Shown here: positions 11,817 through 23,690 of the stretch, piece after piece
Position numbering within the stretch: the first letter of the stretch is position 1
Layout: each line of letters opens with the position of its first letter
Notes under the pieces: generated by a model
Databases searched by the model: none
What the model was told of the DNA's origin: nothing
Seen by the model: only the letters and a program-made list of their open reading frames with translations
Program-made: the position numbers and the translations under genes
Assembly: GCA_963932465.1 (NCBI GenBank)
Contig: OZ010795.1
Location: 524,649,451 to 524,713,450, forward strand
Direction: 5' to 3'
DNA length: 64,000 bases
Source: Maratus speciosus
Lineage: Eukaryota; Arthropoda; Arachnida; Araneae; Salticidae

Positions 11817-12590
11817 ATGGAAAATTGCAAATTATTCGATTAAGTTAAAGAAACCAAACGTGTAAAGGAAAAATATATTTACGCTATCTACCAATTGAAA
11901 TAAATCATCACTAAAGTAAATGTCAAAAACTTGTAGAATAACGCTTCTTCGAACTTGTGGATAACACGAAAGTATCTTTATAAGATGATGGTAGTGAAGG
12001 AACAAATGAATCAATAATTTTTGGAAAGCTTTTAGATAATAATAAAAGCTGGTGTAATTTAATAAAATGAAATTTCTTATTTATATCTTAAAAGCGTGTG
12101 ATATAAAATGAACTTTTCTTTCAGAAATCTCTTACTGATACGCAAAAGAAATGTATACATTTTTTAGGCGATTGATCGACTGAAGTTATAATCAAAATTA
12201 GATTATGTAAAAAAAATATATATATTGGAGTGATTTATCAATTCGAAATCAATCATCGCCAAATAAAATTCCACAGACTTTAAGAATAACGATTCTTCGA
12301 ATTTGAGGATAACAGGAAAAATCCTGGCAAGTCTTTAAAAGATCTCGAAAGCACTGGAACTAGATAACAAAATTTTGGGAAAGTAGGGATTGATAAAAAC
12401 TGGTGTAAATTAATAAAAAAAGCTTTTCTTATTTATATATGACGTACAATAAAATATAATTTGACAGTTTCTTTCATAAATCTCTTATTGTTACATAAAA
12501 GAAACGTGCATTTTTTTAAGGCGAGTAATTGACGAAAATGATATTTAAAATAAATTTATGTGAAATATATATATATATATATATATATTG
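11817..12590. repeat. ~350-bp tandem duplication bounded by (TA)n
   Basis: Two copies, about 11817-12215 and 12216-12590, share AATAACG-TTCTTCGAA, the GGTGTAA-TTAATAAAA segment and ATCTCTTA-TG-TAC...AAAAGAAA at an offset of ~346-354 bp. A (TA)n tract precedes copy 1 (11800-11818), lies between copies and follows copy 2 (12566-12588), suggesting the microsatellite mediated the duplication. Confidence 0.7.
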
Positions 12591-12703
12591 GTATTAGCAA
12601 AGACACATAAATATTTAATATCAGCGTTTTGTAAATAAGCGTCATTTTGTTTTAATATTCTATATCTTAAGTATTATGAATAATCATTTTCTAATTTACC
12701 CTA

Positions 12704-14712
12704 TCTATATTATAAAGGACAAACATATCTGTGCGTAACGCATACGTCATTTTGCGAATGGCAACACTTTGAAATTTGAAAAGAAATTTTGGTTTTGCGA
12801 TTTTCTTTACTGCAAAATTTTAACCGTCTAAACATCGCACATTTTAAATTTTTACACCGTCGTATAAGGAAAAAAATGTACTTTTTAATGCAATTTGCTT
12901 GAAAGCTGTATCTCAGTTTAATTTTGAGATATTAATTTTTTTGTAGGTTTTAATACATTTTTTGTAATTGTGGCAACTGAAGTACTCCATTTCTGTTGAA
13001 AGCCATTGAGGGAAAATAATCACGGAGGAAAGAAAATAATATATTACTGTACCTTTTGTTGCCATTTTTTTCATAAAAACTGAAAAAAATTGAAATTATA
13101 ATGCGTGCTATGTCAGCAGTTTTTTAAGTTTCCAAATATCGTACATTTTCAATCTTTGCACCGTCAAATAGAGAAAAAAAAACTGCTTTCAAATGCAATT
13201 TGTTTGAAAATTCTATCTTAATTGACTGAGTTATTACGGTTTTTAAAATAACTAGCCGCCCGTGGCGACCAGTTTGGTCTCCCTTAAATATATGCTAGGC
13301 ATTGTATCATGTTACTTTTATTCATAATTTAATTTACTTCGCCAAATCGGAAGATTCTGATACAGAAATCAAGAACTCGGTATTTTTATGTTAGTCGGGC
13401 ATAGGTGATAAATCGCCAAACATTATGTACCCGTCGCATTTTTTCATATTTAATTAATTTAGATTAAAATATAATCTTTCACTCATTTTAAAATGGATAA
13501 CTTTGATTTAAAACTGAAACATTTCAAGTTCATGAATTTCACTTTAAAAAAATTCTTTAAAAAGGGAAAAGAATAAATACCATAAACCATTTAATTTCAA
13601 CATCAAAGCATTGTTTTAATTTACCCCTCGAAAAATAAAAAATGATATTGGCGAGAATTGCGGCCAGCTAATATAAAAGTACAAACTTTTTGCGATCATA
13701 GCAACTTTTATGTAGTTTTATTCGAAAAAAATATTTTGATGAAATAGGTTGCCAGAAAATACGTTGCCAAATTTCTTTTCTCGCCAAGGGCCTTTTCTCT
13801 ATTTCGCTTCGCCAAGTACCTATACTGGAAAAACACCTTTATTTATTTATTGTCTTTTAAATGAGATAAATAAAAGACGGCACATATGTCATATACACCC
13901 CACGTTGGCGCGATTTTTTCTGACGCCAATGTCATATACGCACCGGGGTACTTAACTGGCGGCAAAGTGCCGTTATTTTGCTTGATATGGTAACCCGGAT
14001 GTTGTTGTTTATGTATTAATAAATTTTTTATTTACTTTTATTTTTTTTAATTATAAAAATTGCTTTGTTCTGTATTTATTAATTAAACCTTTTTTATTTA
14101 TTGTTATTCCCCCTTTTTAAAAATATTACACAATAACCAATGAGATGCGTTTCATTCAGGTATTGCCATTAAAAAATTATCAAATTATCGCGATTTCTGT
14201 GATAGCATAATATATATAGACGATAGCATAATATATATAGATTTTCAAGCATGAATTATTTTTAAATTTATCTATCACGTGTAGATCGATTACGAAAGAT
14301 TAATCCGCCAATGTAAAAAATTCAGCATTTGTTTCCGTCTAATGTTCCATATCAAAATTAATACTTCCTCTATAGAAAAATAAATAAAATAATGTAAATA
14401 AGAAACAAATTTAACAGACATGTGATTGAACCACACCCTTAAAGCACTGAAATGATCGGAAAGACTGCAGTAAGTCGCAAAATCTTGGCCTAATAACTCC
14501 TGGCATGCGGTGACATGTGAAAGTATCGCTTTTAATAAATTTTAAAACTTTATTTGATTGCATAATTGATATTTTTCAGATAAAAATTATTTTTGATGTT
14601 AGCGGGCAATCTAAACATGTAATATTACATGTAAAAAAATAATTACAATTAAAAAAAAGAATGGTTTTCACCTATACTCTGTAACCCGAGGAGCTCGGGT
14701 TCGATCCCCTAG
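12704..14712 (+). mobile_element. Non-autonomous Helitron-like element, family A copy 1
   Basis: Starts TCTATATTATAAAGGAC after an A and ends with a hairpin AACCCGAG-gag-CTCGGGTT followed by CGATCCCCTAG and a T. 5'-TC, a 3' subterminal hairpin, CTAG and insertion between A and T are the Helitron hallmarks. Less the nested B element it is about 1.02 kb, matching copy 2 (35815-36827, 1013 bp). It has an internal degenerate duplication around the ACACCGTC motif and no Rep/helicase coding. Confidence 0.75.
13252..14241 (-). mobile_element. Helitron-like element, family B, nested in A
   Basis: On the minus strand it runs from TCTATATATATTATGC to a G+C-rich end GGTCGCCACGGGCGGCTAG. The flanks join as AAAATA-A|T-TTTCAAGCATG, the uninterrupted sequence seen in family A copy 2 near 36040 (AAAAATAATTTTGAAGCATG). 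The insertion is therefore exactly at an A|T dinucleotide. Length 990 bp. It carries no recognisable protein; the 68-codon frame at 13749-13955 is not convincing. Diverged copies lie at 15015-16260, 24875-25382 and 56918-57160. Confidence 0.75.
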
Positions 14713-15014
14713 TATATATAAAATCCTAATGAATAGAATTGAAACGAATTTACGTAACGACTCTATGAAATGACTGATTAAACAACTAATTACGTTTCAC
14801 GGCAATTTTTCCTAAAATATGGAATACTTTGCGATGAAATTAACACCAAAAATCCGTATTGATAGACAGATCTCAAAACTGGTATTAGAATATTAAAATT
14901 AGAATTAGTTTTCGAAATATTAATTTTTTTCTAATTTTAAACACTTTTTTCCTAATGATGGCAACTCAAATTTTAATCATAACAGATATTTTTTTTTTCA
15001 TATTTTAGAAAAGG

Positions 15015-16260
15015 TTATTTTAAACTAATTTGGCGACGAGTTTGGCCTCCCTTAAATGTACGCTAAGAAATGCATCATGTTACTTTTATTCAGAATTCAA
15101 TTTGTATTTCATTATCATTTTATTTAATACAAAACTTTCATTTAAAATTGAAACCTTTAAAATAAATGGCTTTTACTTCATTCTTTTTTTTAAACGAAAC
15201 GAAACGAAAATATTAGACACAGATGTCATATACGCAACGGGGTACCTAATTGGCGCCAAAATGGCGTTATTTTGCTTGACATGGTAACCCGGCTATTGTT
15301 GCTTATTTATTAATAAATGCTTAATTGAATTTATTTTCTTTTTATTTACAAAAAATGTTATAAATTGTTTTGTTCTATCGTTATTAATTTTTATTTATTT
15401 ATTGTTATTTCATTTTAAAAATAACAGAAAATATTTTAAAAATACATATGTAACAGGTATTTGAAAACGAGGTTTTCGCCAAATTGTCCTAAAAAAAAAT
15501 CACGCCAAACCCGGTGCGTATGTGAAAATGCAACAAATCATGATATTTAATTTCCACTTCAAAGCAACATTTTAATGTTATTACTTTTCCCGTCGACCAA
15601 TTTCGCCAAATTATATAAATAGCCAAATTATACAAAGTGGCATATTATTTTTTTTATTTTAAATAACAAAAGAACAGATAAATTAGTATAACATTAATAA
15701 AAATACAAACAAAACGTCGAAATAAAAATCACTTGATGGCCTGAACATGTGTAACTTAATTAAAGTCAAGTGAATGTGACATTTACGATCAACCATTATT
15801 GGCATTTAATCTTATAGTTTGGCGACAGATTTTTGGTCGATGGGATAACCAAGTAGCACCGTTTTAATTTACCACTCGAAAAAAAAAATGCTAACTGGCG
15901 AGTTAAAAAAAAGCTATTGGCGAGATTTTCACCCAGCTAACATAAAAGTACCAGGAATTCTTTGTGATCATAGCAACTTTTGTGTAGTTTTATTCGAAAA
16001 AATAATTTTGATTCTTTAATCAAAATGGAAAACATTCTTATGAAAAGCGGAGGAATCAGCCCGTTGTTTATGGCAGTTACATGAATTGGACTATTATAAT
16101 ATAAACGAAATAATAGGGATAGAATAATATTCGGCGACAGATCACACCTGTGGCTGGCTAACATTAAAGTACCAAAATGGTCGCCTGGAATATAAAAAGC
16201 GAAGGGATCCGCCTGGAGCTGTTGATGATGGTCACATGACTTAGGCTATTATTATAGAGA
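15015..16260 (-). mobile_element. Mosaic of degenerate family-B Helitron fragments
   Basis: 15020-15470 matches the B element in order: the GGCGACGAGTTTGG end, TACGCAACGGGGTAC, GCGTTATTTTGCTTGACATG and the following T-rich tract. 15840-16010 repeats another B segment (CATAGCAACTTTTGTGTAG). 16140-16260 is a local partial repeat of 15950-16100. No intact termini were found, so these are decayed copies. 14713-15014 holds nothing else recognisable. Confidence 0.55.
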
Positions 16261-17071
16261 TTGTTTTCAATTTTAAAAACAGCGCAAAGAATATTTCCTA
16301 ACGATTAAAAATTTATTTTCACGTGACTATTTAAAACTGAAAAAAAAAAAAAAAAAACTTTAAAATTACTATTAAATGAGTACGTGTTAAAGGCAGGAAA
16401 ATATTGAAAATTATGTCCTTAAAATTGTATATACACGTGAATATTAAAAGGGAAAGGAAACTTTAAAATAATAAATACATTAATATGCGTTTAACCCTTT
16501 CACGGACAAGGCACTTCTATTCGTAAAATCTTGAAATCAGTGAATGGCACCAGAATTTACAAACAAATTTCGAAATACAAAAATGCTTTTGTTCACTTAC
16601 TTAATAAAAGGGAAATTTTCATCCCAATATTCTGATGCTAATGTGGTATTTAAGAATTAAAATTAAGTGATCCAAAAATGAACCACCGCTCTTGAAGGGG
16701 TTAAAGCAGCAAATTTTAGTAATTCTATTATGTCAATCGTTTTATAACGCTGTTAAAAAATACAGAGAGACAAAGACTCTGTTTACTTAATTCATTTTAT
16801 TTTAGCTTCTTTTCAAATGTTTAACTGATCTTCTGTAACCAAACACGAAAACAACCATTGGTTGTTTTAACAGCAACTGATTCTACCTTAAATGTTTGCA
16901 ATCAAAGGGAATTGTATGGAAACCCGTTTACAGGGAGATCGCTACAGGTTTTTTCAGTATAATTCAATCTTCTCTAATCTTTTTAAAACCGATCAGATTA
17001 GCGTGCTTTTAGATTCTACAGTGTCTGAACGGGGGTTGGCGAGCGTAGCTTGCAGGGGGCAGAGCCCCTAG
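16261..17071 (+). mobile_element. Helitron-like element, family C, 3' part
   Basis: The 3' end carries GGGGTTGGCGAGCGTAGCTT, an imperfect hairpin GCGAGC-gta-GCTTGC, then GGGGC-aga-GCCCC and CTAG|T. The same end occurs inverted at 22852 and 38962, and ~350 bp upstream of the end match in all three (for example GGAGATCGC and the TTAACTGATC segment). The 5' end is not defined. A TTAA MITE at 16495-16700 interrupts it. Confidence 0.65.
16495..16700. mobile_element. 206-bp TTAA MITE inserted in Helitron C
   Basis: TTAA at 16491-16494 and 16701-16704 flank CCCTTTCACGG... and ...CTTGAAGGGG. The homologous region of family C at 39575-39590, read on the other strand, shows CGCATTAATA/TGCGTTAACGG with one TTAA, an approximate empty site. 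The inverted ends are short (CCCTTTCA against CCCCTTCA). piggyBac-like by target only. Confidence 0.6.
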
Positions 17072-17355
17072 TTAAATATAAAATTGCTTAAAATTTTCAA
17101 ATTCGCTATTTCTGAATGTAAAAGGTACGTATTATGACACTAAAAATGAAGTTTTAATATATTTTTTGCGGCGGGGGGTTAACACATATATGTGTGAATG
17201 ATATATGTATGTATTAAGAAATTAAACTGAAAATAAGTGTTAAAAGTAATCGCACTTACATATTAACATTATTGTCCCTATACATACATATTGCCCAGAC
17301 TAAAAAGTATCAGATTCCATAAAAAAAGAAATTTCTTAATATAAATGAAGATATA

Positions 17356-18601
17356 GGTTATCTCTAGGATAGATGGCCATAGTTTTTAAAGATTGAAATA
17401 AAAATTCTTAGAATGCAAATACAAGAAATATTTATGCATATTTAAAATTCTTATACATATACTCATAATATTTTATGCAAAAAATAATTAAATATTGAAA
17501 ACAAAAAAGTGTTAAACAAATTTGAAATTAAAATGGCAGATTGCCATCTCTCCTTAAAGCCGAGGAGAAATGGCCATACAATACAAGGAAGAAAAAGTGA
17601 AGTTAAATAGCAAACAAATAACACATATCATATAGTTAATCATGAAAACATATAGAAATTTATAAAGATGCAGTTATGATGGAAAATGAGTGAATAAAAC
17701 TCGAATAAACAAAATTTGAAGTATAATTTTACCACTTCATTTTTCGCAAAATCTTACCACATATTTGGCAAAGGCCTTTATAATTTGTAAACGTTTCATG
17801 GAAGCACTTCAGGTACCTTATGCATTGTATACAGACATCCTTTTTTGATGCGATATTATATTGTTTTGCACAACCAACACAGCGATCCCAATCCAATTCT
17901 ATTTACTCGGAATATGTAGAAATTTTAGGTTTATTACCTTAATTTAGTTTATTTATCAACTTTATCAATTTCTGTTATGAAAGTTTCCGACGTATTTTAG
18001 TATTTTCATAAACAAATAAATCGTTAGGTCTTATTATATTATAATAATTATTATTAAAATATTTAAATTGATTAAAATTTAAACAATTACATCAATTAAT
18101 ATATTTATAAACATAAATGTTATACATTTATTTTAAATTAAATTATATTTATTTAAAATCCTCATTCTGTATAATTTTGAAATATTGATTAAAGATGGCC
18201 ATCTCTCTTCGATTTCATGTGGCCATCTCTCTTGAAATTGATGGACTGGAGGTCGCCCAATTCAAAGCATCAATAGCCATTGTACGTCTTTGTTTGAGGC
18301 TTAGAAGTAATGATTAGGTTATATACGTGTCTTAAATGCCCATATAGTTAAATATATATGTAACGTACGTAATGCAAAGAATTCAGATACCTAAGTCAGA
18401 AAAAATGTTCTACCACTAAATTAAATAAATATTAAAATTACACTTATTTTTTATAATCGAAAAACACAACTGCACGTTGTAATTTTTAAACCCGTTGAAC
18501 GATTTCATACGAACAAAGTTTATGTTGTAATCTATGATCAAGTTTTGGAGATATTTAGACTGGCCATCTCTCCTCTATGGCCATCTATCGTAGAGTTACC
18601 C
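17356..18601 (-). mobile_element. TIR DNA transposon relic with TGGCCATCT subterminal repeats
   Basis: Left GGTTATCTCTAGGATAGATG and right CATCTATCGTAGAGTTACCC are inverted repeats, extending inward through GGCCATAG, with TA on both outer sides. The motif TGGCCATCTCTC recurs at both ends (about 18192, 18218, 18560 and diverged at 17530), as transposase-binding subterminal repeats do. A minus-strand cysteine-rich coding relic lies inside at 17729-17902. The tail type suggests the piggyBac superfamily, but the flanks are not a clean TTAA. Confidence 0.6.
17729..17902 (-). pseudogene. Transposase C-terminal cysteine-rich domain relic (piggyBac-like)
   Basis: About 57 codons open on the minus strand ending in TAA at 17729. 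The cysteine pattern is C-x2-C-x12-C-x2-C-x4-C-x-H followed later by C-x2-C, for example DRCVGCAK, VCIQCIRYLKCFH and GLCQICGK. This spacing closely fits the cross-brace zinc domain at the C-terminus of piggyBac-type transposases, where it binds subterminal DNA. All eight ligand positions are kept, but the catalytic DDD core upstream is not readable. Some pogo-like transposases also carry Cys-rich tails, so the superfamily call is moderate. Confidence 0.5.
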
Positions 18602-18639
18602 TAATTGTACTCAAATCATAAATCAGAGCAGGTTCCATT

Positions 18640-19250
18640 AGTATTTGGAAATATTGCTCCATAAGCGGGTTCTGTAATAGCGATTTATGTGAAATTTTCA
18701 TTATTGCGCCATCAAAAAGTGTATAAAGTTATGCATAGAATTGAACCAATTTTATTTTGCATATTTATGGCTTTTGAAAGGAGGTCCTCCTTGAATTTCG
18801 AAATATTCTGCTTGCAAGGAGCTCTGTAAGAGCGATTTTTGTATAACATACTCAATCTTTCATTGTTCTGATACACATCGGCGGCTCGTGCAGCGAGGGG
18901 ATTTTTGCATCCTGCTAAGCCGGTTATTCGCAAACAGTTGATGTACAAAAGAATAACAAAAATATATAGAGTTTAATAAATATCATAATCGAGATTAACT
19001 CGTTTTTACTCTGATTAACTGAATGAAGCAGAAATCTCACATGAAAGTGAAAGTAGGTAAAATATTAAACCAATAATATTGAAGTATTAACATTTTTAAC
19101 TACTTTTTGATATATTAAGATGTATAAGATAGTAGAAAGTTTTGAAAAAAAAAAGTAAATAATAACTAATAATATTGAAGTATTAATATTTCTAACTACT
19201 CTTTGAAATATTAAGATGTATAAGATAGTAGAAAGTTTTGAGATTTTTTT
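18640..19250 (+). repeat. Short copy of the 152-bp-repeat element
   Basis: Contains one and a half units of the repeat arrayed at 58566-60090 (AAGTGTATAAAGTTATGCAT, AGGAGGTCCTCC, GTAATAGCGATTT) followed by the same unique tail (CATCGGCGG...CGCAAACAG...TTAAGATGTATAAGATAG). The last ~90 bp of the tail are duplicated in tandem (19072-19146 and 19163-19244). The apparent minus ORF here is a shadow. Confidence 0.75.
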
Positions 19251-19880
19251 TTTCCTTATTCTAAATTTAACTATTACAAATTATCGTAGAATTGAAACAC
19301 GTCTTTCTAAAGACTACAAAATTATAAACTAACTGGCAATACACGGTTTCTTCAAAGATGGAAATGCGCCTTAAATTTAAAAGTGTCAAAAAAAAAAAAA
19401 AAAGACACAGAGAGAGAAGAAACATGCTTGATTCCAAAGTGTTAAAAAAGGTGAGAACAGGCTTTTACGAATGTAATAAGTTAAGAATTAGTTTTTAAAT
19501 AATTGCACATTTAAAGTTTTTGTGCAACTGCACTGGAGAAAATTGACCAATTAGAGAATATTTTCTTCCAGGCAACAAGATTATTAGAAGAAAACTGCAT
19601 ATTTCTATTTTGAAAATTGAATGTGTTAGGCTTCATAAAAAAATTATCCATTGTTAATCAGGGATATTTAGGGAAATGTAAATGCAAATCATCTCAGATG
19701 TATAGCATTGTATGAAAAGGAAATATGGGCGATTATACATATGCAGTTGACACTAATTAAAAAATATTCTTGGAACATTACTAGAGGTAAAGAGGTGCCA
19801 AATATTTTATAAAAGTATTATTAGGAAAGCTCTGTTATACTTTGGATGCATTATTAACACTTTTAAAAGTATATGAATGC
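19251..19880. other. No recognised feature
   Basis: A+T-rich sequence with a short A run at 19388-19403. No element ends or coding frames were identified. Confidence 0.4.
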
Positions 19881-19889
19881 CTTTTTACC

Positions 19890-20310
19890 CGGCTGCGAAG
19901 AAGGGTTATGTGTTTCACGCGTATCTGGGTATGTGGATTTCTTTATAAACCTCGAAACATCCCAACGGCTGGATGGATTTTAATGAATGAGGTCTCTATC
20001 GATTTGTCTTAACCGTCCGATGGTTCTAGGCTAAATTTTGTTTTTATAAATTCAAAATGGCGGCCGTAAAATAAAATATGGCGGTAGAGAGGAAACAAAA
20101 TTTTTACGCACCCTATTGAATGGCATATCATTGGATAGGTCCTTCAAAATTAAGATGATGTTTCATTAACTATTTTACAGTCAGAAGCTCCGTTTAAATA
20201 TTACACAACCTGAAAGCTGTGTAGGTCGAATCTCTAGCTTTACTGCAACTCTAACCTTCACAGACATGTATAGGCCTCATCAAAACAGTATTTATATATA
20301 GGAACTATCA
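19890..20310. repeat. Unclassified repeat-like tract of higher GC
   Basis: A moderate-GC patch starting ACCCGGCTGCGAAGAAGGG and including GGCTGGATGGATTTTAATGA and CAAAATGGCGGCC. The base composition and style are those of interspersed elements, but no terminal structure or reading frame supports a class. Confidence 0.3.
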
Positions 20311-20549
20311 ATTAGACACAACTTAAGCATCATCAATACAAGTAAATAAAAAAAATAGGCAAGTAGTACAAAAAATAGTTTCACATTGATGAGAAATAAT
20401 TCATTATTTCGCTTTTTACGCAGTCGTTATTTTTTTTATTTTTTAAATTTAGTTTTTCTTCAGTAATGTTTCTGGTATTTAAAATAACATTTGCCTGTAT
20501 TAAAATAGCAATTAACACCTCTGTGCAGGAATATTAAAAAGCAGAAAAC

Positions 20550-20640
20550 CAACGCTTAAAATGCACAAATAATGCGTGAAAAGCAGCAAACAGCTGTTTC
20601 GAATCTACAGCGAGATTCTTCTTCGGTGCAAGATAGGAAA
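20550..20640 (-). mobile_element. Possible Penelope-like element end fragment
   Basis: On the minus strand GAATCTCGCTGTAGATTC is followed directly by GAAACAGCTGTTTG. A stem followed by CGAAACAGCTGT resembles the conserved hammerhead-ribozyme-bearing end of Penelope-like retroelements. The expected CTGATGA core is not intact here. No coding remains. Tentative. Confidence 0.25.
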
Positions 20641-21718
20641 AAAGGAACAGCATGCTTGAAAAAGCAAGGCTTTTTAACATTTGTCTGGTTACAGGTATTA
20701 TCTCTTGTTACATAATGCTTATTTAAATGAATTCGTTATCGACTTTTTTCACGCTTCTTAACATAATTCTGAACTGTAAAATGCCATCATGAATTAGTAA
20801 ATGAATTCTATTTTGACCGACGCAATAGCGTTTTGAATGGTTAAAAATTCGTTTGAAAGTTTTTTCTTTTATCATTATTTAGCAAATTTTAAAGGTAGAT
20901 ATATTAATTATTTTTTAAATATGTTGCTGGAGAAAAAAGAACTGTCTAATGGATCATGAGGAATCTTAAAATGAAATAAAAAGTGTAAATATTCCAATAT
21001 TAATATGTGTTCTATTTTATTAATATAATTTTATTTCTACCTTATTTTGAATAATTTTACAATTTACATTACTTTGCTTCTGTCAAACGGGTAAAAGAAA
21101 AAAAAAATGCACATTTCATGTTTTTGGAGCTCTATGTATTTAAAAATGTAATAGCTATTACTTTTTATATCATTTCAAGCAATTAATATCCTGTTGATAT
21201 GAGATTACTATATTATTTTTTTTCGCTAAATATCATGTACAATTTAAAAAATCTTCATATTAGTTTACAGTCGAAAACAAATGATACTAATTATGTTAAA
21301 TCGAAGTATAAAATAAATCGAACTTAAAAAAATAATAATGCGAATCCCATCTTTTATTTCAAAATTTGTTTTAATCTATCATTAAAGATTATTGCAAAAT
21401 ATAAGAAACTCGTAAAACCAAATATTCAATTTAAAACAAAAAATACAACAAGAAATACAAAAATTTATTTTCCGATTCATGAACAACCTTTAAGTGATCG
21501 TTTATGTACCAATATTGATATAATTATTCAATTAAAAAATCAAAATACAATCAAGTGAAAATGAATTTACTACCTTAGAAAAATAAATTTTACCGTATGG
21601 AAACTTGAACATGTCGTTGTCACGTTAAGTCGGAATGATTCAATCCATCCTAGACACTTTTCACTCAGTTGATAACAAACACAAACTGCATCTTACATGA
21701 AAGTGTCTTCAAAAATCC
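20641..21718. other. No recognised feature
   Basis: A+T-rich sequence; I find no splice-site-flanked frame, terminal repeat or tandem repeat. Confidence 0.4.
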
Positions 21719-21722
21719 TTAA

Positions 21723-21999
21723 CATTTTGCACTCCGTCGTCGCCGCTGTGGCGACATGGCATGGTAAGTGAAAAACTCCGTTGTCGCCGCTGCGACGACA
21801 TCATCTTTCCTTACAAAATTTGTTTTTGGCACCAGTAACAAGGTAAAATAAAATTTGTCTCATTTAATCAGAGCATTTTTTAAATTGTGTACTTGAAGGA
21901 AACTGCTGTTAAAAAAGTGGTGCCGAACGAATAAAATATTTGTTTAACGAAGCGGAGTTGCTGGTACCCCATAGTCAAAATAACGCGGAGGACAAAGGG
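21723..21999. mobile_element. 277-bp TTAA MITE with GTCGTCGCC internal repeats
   Basis: TTAA at 21719-21722 and 22000-22003 flank CATTTTGCACTCCG and the inverted CGCGGAGGACAAAGGG. Inside, CTCC GT-GTCGCCGCTG-GACGACAT occurs twice (21731 and 21778), itself partly palindromic (GTCGTCGCC / GGCGAC). High G+C contrasts with surroundings. Confidence 0.5.
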
Positions 22000-22003
22000 T
22001 TAA

Positions 22004-22851
22004 TTTAAATTAAATACAGTATAACTTGCGGTGAGATGCCGTGTTGTACAAGATGCCGTATCACGTATTTTTCATATGCGCAGGCGATGTAGGGAAACAA
22101 TGCTTAATTGTAAGGAAGAGAGTTCCCTAGTGATACTTTAATTATCATTCTCATTCTTTTTTCTTATTTCTCAAAATTTTAAATGGTACTTTTTTATTGC
22201 TATTTCGTCTTAACATTTCTGGTAAGTGTCCAAAATCTTTTACGTGATTCCTTTTTTTGCCTGTACACGTATTAGTTTAAACACCAGAGAAATAATCTGA
22301 TGTTTTTAGAGAGTACTTGTGCCTGGGCTTTCTGCAAAGCATAAATAGTGGCCGGTTCCCGCTTCTTCACGTCAGTGGGGGTCACCGGTGTCTTGCCCAA
22401 TACTTTGGGGTGAGTCGACGAAAATTTTTGTGGGTAAAATACCGGTTGTTTTACCTAGGGGTAAGATGCTGGTTATTTTCCGTTGCGGTCAAATGCCTGG
22501 TTGTTTCTTCATTGTTTAAATTACTCTTGTATATTAACTAACTTGTCAACAATTTTATTCAGATAATTTCAATCAGTGATTAAATAGCGATTTTAATCAA
22601 CTGATTAAAACAATATATTGATTAAAATTATAAATTTTCTAAATATCTAAAATGACATAAAGTATTTTTAAAGTCTAAGGTGATCATAATTTTAAAGGTA
22701 TTCTACCTTATAAATAAACATTATTGGCCTCATAAATAATTATTTAATAATTATTAATTTTAATCATTGTTAAAATTTTTATGTTAAATGCAGCTATAAA
22801 TAATTTTAATAAATTTAAATACCAGTAGTATATAATATAGTTTTTGATAAT
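22004..22851. other. Element-like patch 22320-22510, otherwise A+T-rich
   Basis: 22320-22510 is G-rich and reads through 74 codons on the + strand, but the repeated GGGTAAAATACCGG / GGGGTAAGATGCTGG motifs recall those at 24025-24076, implying subterminal repeats of a DNA element rather than a gene. The rest has no recognised feature. Confidence 0.35.
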
Positions 22852-23270
22852 TAGGGGTTTCTGCCCGCTACGTGCTATGATCGCCAACTTCCATCCAGAC
22901 TGAACAGACTCTAAAAACAAGGTAATTTGATTTAATTAGTTCTGCTTTGAAGAGATTACGGAAGATTCAATCGTAATTAAACGACTGGCGGCGATCTCCT
23001 GTAAACAAGTTTCCATTCATTTCCCTTTGGCTGAGGGATTTTAAGACAGAATCAATTGCTGTCGAGACAGCAAACTGCTGCCTTTGTGATTGATTATATA
23101 AGATCAACGCAACAATTTAAAGTTAGCTTGTATAAAATGGCTAAGTAAACAATTTTATAAAGACGTTATAAGAAATTTATTTTAAATTAGACATTTTAAA
23201 TGTATCGTTTTAAATATGACGTAATTTTCAGCAAAGTTTCTTTTTTTTTTATTTTAATATTCAAATAAAA
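22852..23270 (-). mobile_element. Helitron-like element, family C copy 2 (3' end)
   Basis: On the minus strand it ends GTTGGCGATCATAGCACG...CCCCTAA|T, homologous to 16700-17071 (GGAGATCGCC and the TTAAATGTTG/ATCTTATATAA segments). CTAA satisfies the CTRR rule. Its 5' end is unclear. Confidence 0.6.
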
Positions 23271-23329
23271 ATAATTTTAATGGACTATAAAATCCAAACT
23301 AAATCTTTGTGACAATAGCAACTGCGAAT

Positions 23330-23670
23330 CCAGGTGTCTCAAGCCTTTCTAGAAAGGAATTAGATAAGAAGTCAAAGGGTAGAAAAAGAGAATCTTCAAC
23401 TGACGATGATATGGATAATGATTAAATTCTCTCCCAAGATTCAGAACACGAGGAATTTTTTTTTAAGTGAATGAGAATGATTGTTCAGAGTGGTTAGCAG
23501 AGTGAAATAAAACCTCAGGAAAATGTGATGGCATCAAGTGCATTCAGTGAAACTGTTGTTTATATAAAAGTTGCTCAAAGTTCCTAAATAAATGTGCAGT
23601 TTGTGGCAGATCTGAGATATTGCTGAAAAGTACAAAGGGGCATATGAAAAACATTAACAAGAAAGCTTGA
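23330..23670 (+). pseudogene. Decayed transposase tail (pogo/Tigger-like, tentative)
   Basis: A broken + strand frame reads an acidic and Ser-rich linker (KGRKRESSTDDDMDND) and then Cys-containing pieces (ENDCSEW, KCDGIKC, NKCAVCG), with several in-frame stops. Acidic linkers followed by a Cys-rich PHD-like tail are common at the C-termini of arthropod Tigger-like transposases. No DDE core is visible, so the identity rests on pattern only. Confidence 0.25.
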
Positions 23671-23690
23671 CTCTAAAGCACTATATCACA

